Shown here piece by piece: positions 8,943-16,469 of a stretch of DNA of 64,000 nt. Below the pieces are notes generated by a model that had not been told where the DNA came from, did not search any database, and saw only the letters and a program-made list of their open reading frames with translations. Origin of the DNA: Gemmatimonadota bacterium (lineage in GTDB: Bacteria; Latescibacterota; UBA2968; GCA-2709665); NCBI GenBank assembly GCA_028874335.1, contig JAPPJY010000034.1, positions 1-64,000 on the forward strand, written 5' to 3'. The position numbers and the translations under genes were made by a program. The first letter of the stretch is position 1, and each line of letters starts with the position of its first letter.

Positions 8943-10648
8943 TACTGTTCTCCTTTCTCGTCGATTGAGGCAGTACCAGCGTTAAACGAATTGAGAGCGG
9001 CCAACATGCAGAAACCGCGAAACTCTTCAAAGTTAGTTTGGTCGAGTTGGCCTTCGTACGAAGCTGGGGGTACAGCGATTTTCCACTTAAACTGAAGTCG
9101 ATTCAGTTCACTGAGGAAATCTGGAAGCGTTCGACACTTTCTCAGTGCGAAGAGACTTCCCTTTTTACCTCCTTCTTTGGCGATGACCGAGCCGATGCGT
9201 CTACCTAGGGTTACGGCGGCTTCACGTGCTTGTGTTTCCATACTCTCTCCTTTCTTCCGCAGAATATCTTCGTAGTTAATGACGAAATCGAAAAGAGGCG
9301 CGAAATACTGCCGTCCTTCTCGGTTTATGTGATAGGCGAATGCTTCTGCTTGGCGTAGAATCGATTGTTTACGCAGCACCGATCCGAGCAGACGATCACG
9401 TTCCAGAGAGCGATTTTCGTTTCGTTGTGCCGTGAAATCGACCATTGAATGTGCGATGTCTTTCCAAGCTCCTTTTTGTTTCTCGACATATTGGAATAAA
9501 CGGAACAGATAGACCACGTCGTCAAAGAGCCAGACCTGTGTCGGCATCTGTGTATTTCCCTTCTGTTCGGCAGAGATCAACGCGAAAGAAAGGGGTGCAT
9601 CGCTCCACACTACATCCATCAATTCGCTATAGCCACCGTCTTGGTTGGCATCCTTTCGATCCCGGGCGAGATGCGTGTAAACCCGATGCAAAAAAGAAAA
9701 CCCTACTTCTCGGGGATGGTTGAAATAACCTCCTATGTGCGACTCAAAATTGCGCCAAAAATTAGGTTCCCAGTCGACGATGCTACTCAGTGTGTCATAG
9801 ACTTCATCCATTTTGAGCAAGTCGGGTGCGAAAGGGAGAAACATATGCAATCGGTTGCCCGCTTGGCTGAAAAATCCGTTGACTGGAACGAATTTGCCGA
9901 CATAGGCGCAACGCCAGCATACTTGGGCTACTTCGCGAGTTAAATTGAAGAAGGACCTAACTCCAGAATCGCCAGTGATGAAAGGGAAAATCGTCTGGTT
10001 GACCTTTTCCATCGACGAAGAGTATTGGCTGCAGAGAAAGCAAGGAGCGGGTTTCTGTGTACCTTCTTTGACTCTAACTTTCACTTTAGGTCGCACCCTA
10101 TTCGGCTCGTCTAACAGCATGCCTGCAGGAGGTCCAGGCTTGAGATTATGCTGTTCCAAGAATCCATCCAATCTATCTTGCATATGGGCATATGTGTCGG
10201 GTAACAGGCCAGGCTGGTTTTTGTCTTTCCAACGGATTTGGCCACCGGCTGGGCGGGGGGCCTTGTTAAAAATGAGTGCGGCAATACCTTGTGCTTTCCG
10301 CTTGGGAAAAGTTGCAAACTGGTCTTTTTTGGAATCATAATAGAAATTCCAAGAAGATTTTTCATCTCTCTGTTTCTGCGTGGAGACATCATAATAGCGC
10401 TTCACTAAACGGCCGTATGCTCCTTCCAAAACTGCCTCAACATCCTTCGCCTCACCGCCGATTTTCAGACCGTCTCTTTCTAAATCGACGGTAACTGAAT
10501 ATTCACTACCAAGATGGTTATACAACTCGTTGTCGCCGTGCTGTATATCGGCGTGGACATCCCCCTTGATACAGCGATATATACCCAACACCCCCGAGTC
10601 GTTCCAGAAATTGTTGAGTCTGGGAAAGCATATCTGGACTTCGCTCAT
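8942..10648 (-). CDS. cas8: Cascade large subunit Cas8 (Cas8b/Cst1-like)
   Basis: 568 residues, in the size range of type I-B large subunits, which recognise the PAM and recruit Cas3. A zinc-binding pair is visible: CFLC at 203-206 and CWRC at 244-247, as in Cst1/Csh1-type Cas8b proteins. The region after it (GFFSQAGNRLHMFLPFAPDL) is hydrophobic and compact. The gene sits directly after cas6 (3-nt gap) and overlaps cas7. Cas8 families diverge strongly, so identity relies on position, size and the zinc ribbon. Cas8a-like naming cannot be excluded. Confidence 0.82.
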   Translation of the reverse strand: MSEVQICFPRLNNFWNDSGVLGIYRCIKGDVHADIQHGDNELYNHLGSEYSVTVDLERDGLKIGGEAKDVEAVLEGAYGRLVKRYYDVSTQKQRDEKSSWNFYYDSKKDQFATFPKRKAQGIAALIFNKAPRPAGGQIRWKDKNQPGLLPDTYAHMQDRLDGFLEQHNLKPGPPAGMLLDEPNRVRPKVKVRVKEGTQKPAPCFLCSQYSSSMEKVNQTIFPFITGDSGVRSFFNLTREVAQVCWRCAYVGKFVPVNGFFSQAGNRLHMFLPFAPDLLKMDEVYDTLSSIVDWEPNFWRNFESHIGGYFNHPREVGFSFLHRVYTHLARDRKDANQDGGYSELMDVVWSDAPLSFALISAEQKGNTQMPTQVWLFDDVVYLFRLFQYVEKQKGAWKDIAHSMVDFTAQRNENRSLERDRLLGSVLRKQSILRQAEAFAYHINREGRQYFAPLFDFVINYEDILRKKGESMETQAREAAVTLGRRIGSVIAKEGGKKGSLFALRKCRTLPDFLSELNRLQFKWKIAVPPASYEGQLDQTNFEEFRGFCMLAALNSFNAGTASIDEKGEQ

Positions 10649-10651
10649 TGA

Positions 10652-11323
10652 CTATTCCTCGATTCTTTGGATGGTGCCGAATCCACGAGCACTTTGTTTA
10701 CCAATCCCCCACAAATGCGGCAGAAGAAAATTGACTTCCAACCCACCGCAAACACCTATCAACGTCACATCCTTTTTGATCTCCACCGGCTCTGTCCGGT
10801 CAACTTCCACCTTCCCCACCAATCGCTCATTCACACTTTCACCAATGGATTTACAAAGCGACAAAATGTTGCCCACCAGAACCCGATTGAGCAATCGATG
10901 ACGTTCTCCATTGTTCCTCATCTGGCGATAGCTCCGAAAGTTCGTTTCATTCAAAGCTAGCCACGGGATCAAAAAGCGATATGAAATAGGCCCTGATGCA
11001 GGCCCGAAATTTACAGTTCTGGTCGTCTGGTTCGCCTCCAACACCTCCACGGCTTCTTCATTCAGAATAATTCGGTCCGGTGGGTCTACCGCCTGCAGCA
11101 AAAACGAACCGATGCCTATGCCCATCGCACGTCCGACACCGCCGATAATCTTATACTGGATCAATGGATGTCGGTAAATCAACCCGCTATGTCCATGATG
11201 ATGGAACTCCGACCGATGTCGGTAACGTTGTCCAAAAAATCCTCGAAGCTGTCGCGCCTCGGTACTCAGAAGAGGCCTGTTGCAACAGAGGGTTAAAGTT
11301 GTCACTTCAATCTGATTTATCAT
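10652..11323 (-). CDS. cas6: CRISPR RNA endonuclease Cas6
   Basis: 223 residues. The C-terminus carries the glycine-rich Cas6 loop GIGKQSARGFGTI, and the N-terminal half has a histidine-rich segment (RYRHRSEFHHHGH) followed by YRHPLIQYK, which could supply the general acid/base. Cas6 cuts the pre-crRNA 8 nt before the repeat end, here leaving the handle AUUGAAAC. It is the first gene of the operon. The ATG at 11323 lies 10 nt from the stop of a membrane-protein stub, so the operon promoter must be inside or upstream of that stub. Confidence 0.88.
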   Translation of the reverse strand: MINQIEVTTLTLCCNRPLLSTEARQLRGFFGQRYRHRSEFHHHGHSGLIYRHPLIQYKIIGGVGRAMGIGIGSFLLQAVDPPDRIILNEEAVEVLEANQTTRTVNFGPASGPISYRFLIPWLALNETNFRSYRQMRNNGERHRLLNRVLVGNILSLCKSIGESVNERLVGKVEVDRTEPVEIKKDVTLIGVCGGLEVNFLLPHLWGIGKQSARGFGTIQRIEE

Positions 11324-11332
11324 ATAGAATTC

Positions 11333-11504
11333 TCACAAATCCTTGTATCGATCCAGTTCAAGCGGCGCGCTGGTCAGAGCAAACAGGCACAGAATCACCA
11401 GCGCCAATACGGGGTATTCGATCGCGTCAGGTCTCCCAGACTGCGCAGGACCAACGTTCTCCCAAGTCTGTTTTTCTGGTGTTGCAAAATGCGACGGAAG
11501 AAAT
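11333..11504 (-). pseudogene. C-terminal stub of a membrane protein upstream of cas6
   Basis: An open frame of about 56 codons lacks a plausible start (in-frame TGA at 11505-11507). It codes for TPEKQTWENVGPAQSG, then one transmembrane helix EYPVLALVILCLFALTSAPL and ends LELDRYKDL. A single-spanning C-terminal helix with normal composition suggests the remnant of a larger membrane protein. A hairpin repeat (11483-11499) overlaps its upstream end. The stub may now act only as the 5' leader of the cas operon. Confidence 0.35.
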
Positions 11505-11618
11505 CAACGACCCTAAACACAAAGGCAATAGGCGACGCCAGCGCCGTGACCAGGCAGACGAAAAAACGCCGCGTCGAGGGCACGATGCCCTCATTCTAAG
11601 GTGTCGCAAAATGCGACA
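11483..11618. repeat. Cluster of small inverted repeats between the cas operon and downstream genes
   Basis: Three short inverted repeats lie within 136 nt. TGTCGCA-AAA-TGCGACA at 11602-11618 is perfect. A variant, TGTTGCAAAATGCGACG, is at 11483-11499. GAGGGCA-CGA-TGCCCTC at 11576-11592 is perfect and recurs at 14512-14528. The rest of the gene-poor stretch from 11505 to 11785 holds no convincing gene. A 62-codon minus-strand frame (11395-11583) has a hydrophobic start but overlaps these repeats. Confidence 0.6.
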
Positions 11619-11785
11619 GCGATTGGAGAATGCCCGCGGGCGTCGTCCATTTCACGTCTCAGCGGGACTACCCCCAAACAAATCCACGCTGTACTCTTAT
11701 CCGCGGCGGTCTCTGTTTCCAGTTCCTCCGTCGCCAGCACCTCGAATTCCTGCCCTCATCCCCGGATCTATCGGGTTTGCACCGC

Positions 11786-12325
11786 CTATCTCCTGGCAGG
11801 ACTGGCTTTCTCAACGGCTTTCGTGGCGGCGCTGATGACCTCCCCATCGGCATTCCTGACCGCTCTTCGGGCGGCCCTCTCGGCTTTGTAGGCGGCATCG
11901 TGTTTCAGCCTGGCGTCTTCGTACTTCTTCAGTACGGCCTGATAGTTCTCCCAAGCTGCAATGTCTCTCTCCAGGCCGGTTTCGTAGATCGCTCGAGCGG
12001 CATTCGCGGCGGCACTTCTGGCGCGGTTTTCCACTTTTCTTGCGGCATCGTTTTTCAACCTGGCATCTTCATATATCTGAAGGGCGAACTGGTAATTCTC
12101 CCAGGCCGCGGCAATGTGTCTCTCCCGGTCCGCATCGTAGATCGCCCGAGCGCGTTTGTAGATTTCCCAGGCGTCTCCGTATATCTCCCTGGCGTCGCTC
12201 CGGTCCCGGCGCCGTGAATAGTTCGATTTCCGTTCGTTTTCCCAAAGGGCGACGCTCCCTGCGATTTCCCAGGCGTCGCGTTCGGCGCCTGCCAATTCCG
12301 GTGCTTCGTTTCCGATATCAGCCAT
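11786..12325 (-). CDS. Highly charged helical repeat protein, unknown function
   Basis: 179 residues with no signal peptide. The sequence is made of alanine-rich, charged helices with an internal repeat of roughly 45 residues: AAWENYQFALQIYEDARLK-DAARKVENRARSAA followed by AAWENYQAVLKKYEDARLK-DAAYKAERAARRA, and a shorter RDAWEIYGDAWEIYKRARAIY before them. It should fold as long helical hairpins or a coiled coil. I do not recognise the family. The ATG at 12325 has no clear ribosome site, but the gene lies 24 nt after the aspartic-protease gene and may be translated by coupling with it. Confidence 0.55.
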   Translation of the reverse strand: MADIGNEAPELAGAERDAWEIAGSVALWENERKSNYSRRRDRSDAREIYGDAWEIYKRARAIYDADRERHIAAAWENYQFALQIYEDARLKNDAARKVENRARSAAANAARAIYETGLERDIAAWENYQAVLKKYEDARLKHDAAYKAERAARRAVRNADGEVISAATKAVEKASPARR

Positions 12326-12349
12326 GTTGCAGCGAATGGAAACACTGCA

Positions 12350-12712
12350 TCATTTCAACAGAACGGCCGGCAGCCGCTTGAGCTGTTCATTGCGGGGATC
12401 GACCTCGAATCCGCCGGACTCCAATGCGGTCACGCCAAGTAACGGCTCAGCGCCTTCATCGCCGTAGACGATTGTCCCGCCCACGACTTCTCCTTCAAAC
12501 TCCAGTTCCGCAATTGTTATGTCCATGGCAACGGGCTTTCCATCCGCAAGTACATATTCGCGGCGGCCCCTTGGCGTGAGTCCGAGCGCTTCGAGCCGAG
12601 CCCTGGGTACAAGCGAGTCGAATGCGCCTGTATCGACGAGAAATTTCCCGGTCCAATAACGTTCCGGATCCGCGGGGTTGCGGATGGTTACATCAACGTA
12701 AGTCGCGCCCAT
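12350..12712 (-). CDS. Clan AA (retropepsin-like) aspartic protease
   Basis: 120 residues. The single-domain retropepsin signature FLVDTGAFDSLVP contains the catalytic D-T-G, followed by EALGLTPRGRREYVLADG and the second motif LLGVTALESGGFEVD. Such bacterial proteins are expected to act as dimeric aspartic proteases and often occur as small stand-alone genes. I chose the ATG at 12712 (MGATYVDVTIRNP) because GGAG lies 8-10 nt upstream. The frame is open up to 12799. It probably forms a two-gene operon with the helical repeat gene downstream. Substrate unknown. Confidence 0.75.
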   Translation of the reverse strand: MGATYVDVTIRNPADPERYWTGKFLVDTGAFDSLVPRARLEALGLTPRGRREYVLADGKPVAMDITIAELEFEGEVVGGTIVYGDEGAEPLLGVTALESGGFEVDPRNEQLKRLPAVLLK

Positions 12713-12803
12713 CGACCGTTCTCCAGGTGAGCAGGTTTCATCATTAAATTCCTTAAACCATAGCGAATTCCTGCATCCAATGCAAGACGCGATGATCATC
12801 CAA

Positions 12804-12823
12804 GGGCGACCGGCCGGTCGCCC
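12804..12823. repeat. Palindromic repeat, copy 1 (GGGCGACC family)
   Basis: A perfect 20-bp palindrome with half-site GGGCGACCGG, followed by CTAC on the right. Further copies are at 14394-14421 and 14729-14748, all in intergenic DNA. It lies between the YbjQ-like gene and the aspartic-protease gene. Confidence 0.85.
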
Positions 12824-12843
12824 CTACAGGGCTGAGGCGCCGG

Positions 12844-13161
12844 TCAGTCGGTTGTCACGGCCGTGCCGCTGACCGAGACCATGAGCATGCTGCCATCCCC
12901 AACGACTTCGTAGTCCAGGTCGATGCCCACGACGGCATTGGCGCCCTCCTGCCGGGCGGCTTCCTCCATCTCCGAAAATGCGATTTCGCGGGCTTGCTTC
13001 AGTTCCTTTTCGTACGCCGCGGACCGCCCGCCAACGATGTCGCGAATGCCGGCGAAGAAATCCTTGAAGATGTTCGCACCGAGGATCGCCTCGCCGGTGA
13101 CGATGCCCCTGTAATCACGGATGGACTTGCCTTCGATACCCGGTGTGGTGGTCATAATCAT
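12844..13161 (-). CDS. YbjQ family protein (UPF0145)
   Basis: 105 residues. The order of segments [43 protein letters not shown] and [15 protein letters not shown] matches the small YbjQ/UPF0145 family, cytosolic proteins forming oligomeric rings, whose function is not settled. Length is normal for the family. The start ATG at 13161 has a strong GAGGAGG 8 nt upstream; an upstream in-frame ATG at 13209 lacks one. The gene is flanked by a palindromic repeat on its 3' side and appears to be monocistronic. Confidence 0.85.
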   Translation of the reverse strand: MIMTTTPGIEGKSIRDYRGIVTGEAILGANIFKDFFAGIRDIVGGRSAAYEKELKQAREIAFSEMEEAARQEGANAVVGIDLDYEVVGDGSMLMVSVSGTAVTTD

Positions 13162-13438
13162 CGGTGTGCCTCCTCGGATTAAATGGACGTTTGCGGCCGT
13201 AACTCCCACCGGCCGCTATATGGTGCGGGACTCCCTCTCAATGGTTTTCCCAATCCAAAAGAACAGCAACACGGCATCACGACAGATCCTTCCGAATCAG
13301 GACGTAAACGTCGTCCCAAAAGTGATCCTTTCGCTTCACGTCCAGAGACCTGAAGTATCCTGGTAATCCGCAGTTTAATCGCCTTTATAAACTTGCACAT
13401 ATTACGAATTAACGTCCCCGAAAACACACGAATCCTGG

Positions 13439-14302
13439 TTATTTGTAGCTGTTGTAGACGATCGAGAGCCAGCGGTCGGTACTCATCCAGCCCTGACCCC
13501 ACGACTGCCATTTCTCCGGCACGCCGGCGGCCTGGATTTCCGCCAGCGTCTTTCCTGCCGCGATGGATTCCTTGACAAGGTTCGCGCATGTTTCCAGCAT
13601 CTCAAGCGCGGTCCTCAGGTCGTCCGGAACGGCGAGCGGACCGTGACCGGGGATTATACGCGCATCCGGCGGGATTTGTTTCAGGAGTGACCGCACGGCT
13701 TCGATGTAACCCTGAACGTCTCCGCCACCGCGAAGGTCGATGTACGGAAATCTGCCGTTGAAGAAGAGGTCTCCGGTGTGGACGACGTTGGATCCGGTAA
13801 AGAACACCACGCCGTCGCCGTCCGTGTGGGCGTTCGGAAAGTGGACCACGCGCAGTTCCTCGCCGTTGAAATGGATCGACAGTCCACTATCGAACGTGAC
13901 TTCCGGCAGGGCGGCTTCAGGTAACGGCCTGTCGTTGACACGCCTGGCCGCCAGGCGTTTGCGGACGTTCCGGTGCGCGACGATGACGCCTTTCTCTCCA
14001 AAATACGCGTTCCCGCCGGTATGATCGCCATGGTAGTGCGTATTCAGGACGAAGGTCGGGTCTCCGCCACCCAACTCGCCGATGGCGGCGCGGATCTTTT
14101 CGGCCAGCGGTGCGAACTGATCGTCCACAATCAGGACGCCGTCCGGGCCCACGGACACGCCGATGTTGCCGCCGCTTCCTTCAAGCATATAGACGCTGTC
14201 GGTCAGTCTGGTGGACCTGATCTCGACCGCCGAAAAATCCCTCTGTGCGAATGCCGTGCCGGTGACGGCCAGCGTCAAGGCTATCGGTAGCCATCTGGAC
14301 AT
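13439..14302 (-). CDS. Secreted metallo-beta-lactamase-fold hydrolase
   Basis: 287 residues with a Sec signal peptide (MSRWLPIALTLAVTGTAFAQ). The MBL zinc motif is HYHGDH: H89, H91, D93 and H94. Later ligands are HTDGDG, HTGD and PGHGP. These are enough for a two-zinc site. The family is broad (lactamases, lactonases, cyclases). The pattern ending in STDRWLSIVYNS is like periplasmic MBL proteins annotated as cyclases, so antibiotic resistance should not be assumed. The start at 14302 follows GGAGG by 8-9 nt. Upstream lies the repeat-rich region 14303-14799. Confidence 0.85.
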   Translation of the reverse strand: MSRWLPIALTLAVTGTAFAQRDFSAVEIRSTRLTDSVYMLEGSGGNIGVSVGPDGVLIVDDQFAPLAEKIRAAIGELGGGDPTFVLNTHYHGDHTGGNAYFGEKGVIVAHRNVRKRLAARRVNDRPLPEAALPEVTFDSGLSIHFNGEELRVVHFPNAHTDGDGVVFFTGSNVVHTGDLFFNGRFPYIDLRGGGDVQGYIEAVRSLLKQIPPDARIIPGHGPLAVPDDLRTALEMLETCANLVKESIAAGKTLAEIQAAGVPEKWQSWGQGWMSTDRWLSIVYNSYK

Positions 14303-14393
14303 AGCGAAGATCCTCCAAAAAAGGAAAAAGGAAGAAGGAAGAAAAACAGCGAAAACCAAAGGCGGCAGACATCATTACCGGAGTGCATTCGGC

Positions 14394-14421
14394 GTAGGGG
14401 CGACCGGCCGGTCGCCCCTAC
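14394..14421. repeat. Palindromic repeat, copy 2 (GGGCGACC family)
   Basis: The longest copy: a perfect 28-bp palindrome whose half is GTAGGGGCGACCGG. As RNA it could form a very stable hairpin on either strand. It lies in the intergenic stretch 14303-14799, which holds no gene that I can support. Confidence 0.9.
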
Positions 14422-14511
14422 AGGTGCCGTACACATTGCAGTTTTCAGAAGGTGCAAAAGCCCGGAAATCGACATCCGCGTCGTGACGTGTGAACGCAAT
14501 AAATGCCCATC

Positions 14512-14528
14512 GAGGGCAGGATGCCCTC
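14512..14528. repeat. Inverted repeat GAGGGCA-GGA-TGCCCTC
   Basis: A 17-bp hairpin with 7-bp arms, followed by GCTCCCGGGA. The same arms with a different loop occur at 11576-11592. It is a second dispersed hairpin family in this genome. Confidence 0.7.
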
Positions 14529-14595
14529 GCTCCCGGGAACGACAATGCAGCAGGAACCGATCGATTGACGGCAACCCCGTTCACGATTTCGTAGG

Positions 14596-14616
14596 GGCAA
14601 CCCTTGTGGTTGCCCT
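14596..14616. repeat. Inverted repeat GGGCAACC-CTTGT-GGTTGCCC
   Basis: Hairpin with 8-bp perfect arms and a 5-nt loop, preceded by GTAG as in the longest GGGCGACC palindrome. It looks like a variant of the same class of dispersed palindromes. Confidence 0.7.
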
Positions 14617-14672
14617 CGCCGTGCGGGGACACGGGATCCTCTTCCTTTTTCCTTCTGCCTTCTTGTTTCCTC

Positions 14673-14704
14673 AAAAAAAAGGCCCGGAGCCATATTCCCG
14701 GGCC
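14673..14704 (-). terminator. Rho-independent terminator after the ABC transporter genes
   Basis: On the minus strand a GGCCCGG stem (14704-14698), a 10-nt loop and CCGGGCC (14687-14681) are followed by eight T residues (14680-14673). This is a textbook intrinsic terminator about 95 nt beyond the stop of the ABC ATPase gene. Confidence 0.88.
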
Positions 14705-14728
14705 TCTTGAAACCATCCTTTCAAATAC

Positions 14729-14748
14729 GGGCGACCGGCCGGTCGCCC
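14729..14748. repeat. Palindromic repeat, copy 3 (GGGCGACC family)
   Basis: A perfect 20-bp palindrome, half-site GGGCGACCGG, followed by CCTAC as in the other copies. It lies between the ABC ATPase stop and its terminator, so it is transcribed with that operon. Confidence 0.85.
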
Positions 14749-14799
14749 CTACTCAACGCGGGATCCGAATCGCCCGATCGTGTACCTTCGCGGCCACGA

Positions 14800-15528
14800 C
14801 TAAGCCGTCCTTCCGTCGATCGTGCCCACTTCGATCTTCAGCTCATCCCGGTTCACGACGCGGTCAACGCGCCCGTCACGCACCCACACCACCCTGTCGG
14901 AAACGCTCAGCATCTTGTGGTCGTGCGTGGCGGAAACGACGGTGACGCCAGAATCCTTGTTCATCTGACGCAGCAATTCGATGATCTCGGTACCGGTGCG
15001 CAGATCCAGGTTTCCAGTGGGTTCATCGGCCAGAATCAGGGCCGGATCGTTGGCGAACGCGCGCGCGACCGCCACACGCTGTTGTTGTCCGCCAGACAGC
15101 TCGAAGGGCTTGTGCGATACCCGGTCCCCCAACCCCACCTTGTTCAACAGCTCCACGCCCTTGTCCCTGGCCTCGTCGCTGGTCAGCCCCGCGAATACCA
15201 TCGGCAGCGTCACGTTTTCCAGGGCCGTCATCACAGGAATCAGATTGAACGTCTGGAAGATATACCCGATTTTCCGGCATCGCAACCACGCCAGTTCATA
15301 GGCGTCGAGTTGCGCAACGTCGACGTCGTCGATATACACCTTGCCGTCGCTGGGTTTGTCCAGGCCGCCCACCATATTGAACAGGGTGGTTTTTCCGGAT
15401 CCCGAAGGACCCATAATGGAGATGTACTCGCCCTGCTCGATTTCGATATCCACCCCTTTGAGCGCCGACACCTGCACGTCGCCCATCTCGTAGACTTTCT
15501 TCACGTCCTGCGTTCGTACGACGGCCAT
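14800..15528 (-). CDS. ABC transporter ATP-binding protein, LolD/MacB type
   Basis: 242 residues. Walker [11 protein letters not shown]-loop IFQTFNLIP, signature [14 protein letters not shown], Walker [13 protein letters not shown] and the switch histidine in SATHDHKM are all present. The subfamily pattern ([21 protein letters not shown]) is that of LolD/MacB ATPases, which power extraction of lipoproteins or export of peptides and macrolides across the envelope. The ATG at 15528 has GAGGG about 7 nt upstream. It pairs with the permease gene 64 nt upstream and is followed by a palindrome and a terminator. Confidence 0.92.
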   Translation of the reverse strand: MAVVRTQDVKKVYEMGDVQVSALKGVDIEIEQGEYISIMGPSGSGKTTLFNMVGGLDKPSDGKVYIDDVDVAQLDAYELAWLRCRKIGYIFQTFNLIPVMTALENVTLPMVFAGLTSDEARDKGVELLNKVGLGDRVSHKPFELSGGQQQRVAVARAFANDPALILADEPTGNLDLRTGTEIIELLRQMNKDSGVTVVSATHDHKMLSVSDRVVWVRDGRVDRVVNRDELKIEVGTIDGRTA

Positions 15529-15592
15529 GGTCGCCCTCTTTATGAATTACTGAAAACGCGTGTTCGACCCGAATCAGATATGTCAGGTTCGG

Positions 15593-16282
15593 CTAGACTT
15601 CCAAACGCATTGCGTCGACAGGCTCCATCTTGGCGGCGCGATAGGCGGGAAGAATTCCGCCCATCAGGGAGAGGAAGGAACCCAGCACGATCGCCATCAG
15701 CCCGCGCTCCAGAATGGTGGGCCATGGCACGTGCCCCATGACGCCGGTGCCATAGCCGATCCAGGACGTTAGAATGGACAGCAGAAATCCAACCGCCGCG
15801 CCCAGCACGGTGCCGGCCATACCCATAAAGGCGGACTCAAGTATGAACAGCTTGACGATAAACCCATCCAGCGCACCCATGCACTTCATGGTGCCGATCT
15901 CGCGGAAGCGCTCGGTGACGGACATCAGCATCGCGTTTGTAATCCCCACCAGGCAAACCAGCAGCGAAAGCACAACCAGCCAGGTGTTCTTGGCCTCCTC
16001 CTGCCGATTGGCTTCGCTCTCCTGACTGATGTCGATTCCCTTCTGCTGGAGAATCAGGTTCATCTTCGGATCGTTGGCGTCTCGAAGACTGTTGACGATG
16101 GAACTGGTGGTCCAGATGGACATCAGAAACGCGATGGCCAGAATAATGCTGCTTACCGTAATCAACGACCGCCCGAACCGGATCTTAACGCTGTTGAAAC
16201 TGATTTCGACGGCCTTTCTGACCGGCAGTTTCACCTGTGTGCCGATTTCCCGACGGGCAGGTGACGAATAACTCTCCGCCAT
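15593..16282 (-). CDS. ABC transporter permease, FtsX/MacB type, short periplasmic domain
   Basis: 229 residues. One N-terminal transmembrane helix (LITVSSIILAIAFLMSIW) is followed by a loop of only about 50 residues and then the three-helix FtsX domain with NAMLMSVTERFREIGTMKCMGA and the closing AYRAAKMEPVDAMR. MacB/LolC permeases normally have a periplasmic domain of roughly 200 residues between the first two helices, and here it is almost absent. The ATG at 16282 has GGAGGAG directly upstream; the frame is open to 16423. It forms a transporter with the downstream ATPase. A separate periplasmic partner is not visible. Confidence 0.85.
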   Translation of the reverse strand: MAESYSSPARREIGTQVKLPVRKAVEISFNSVKIRFGRSLITVSSIILAIAFLMSIWTTSSIVNSLRDANDPKMNLILQQKGIDISQESEANRQEEAKNTWLVVLSLLVCLVGITNAMLMSVTERFREIGTMKCMGALDGFIVKLFILESAFMGMAGTVLGAAVGFLLSILTSWIGYGTGVMGHVPWPTILERGLMAIVLGSFLSLMGGILPAYRAAKMEPVDAMRLEV

Positions 16283-16433
16283 GAACTCCTCCAACAACAG
16301 AACGACGCGACGTTCGAAAGGATCTTCTCGTTGCCTGAATCTTCCGGCTGTTTCACCTGTACCTGTGCTGACGCGCCCCTCGCGCCTCGGCACTGCGCGC
16401 CCCTCGTGCCTCTTAACCGACACATTTTCACGC

Positions 16434-16469
16434 GCGCTCGGGACTCACCAGGAATTTTAAAACAGCTTC
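16434..16469. mobile_element. Remnant (one end) of the MITE-like element
   Basis: CGCGCTCGGGACTCACC followed by AATTTTAAAACAGCTTC matches the right end of the full element at 27210-27371 (CGCGCTCGGGAACTCACC, then AATTTTAAAACAGCTTC). No left end is visible here. It abuts the ctpA stop codon, which reads TAA directly before GAAGCTG on the minus strand. Confidence 0.6.

Noticed and set aside
13439..14302. Antibiotic-resistance beta-lactamase
   Set aside because: The HYHGDH fold is shared by many hydrolases and nothing specific to class B lactamases was seen.
14707..15741. A 344-codon plus-strand frame opposite the ABC ATPase
   Set aside because: Antisense shadow; the minus strand has complete Walker and signature motifs.
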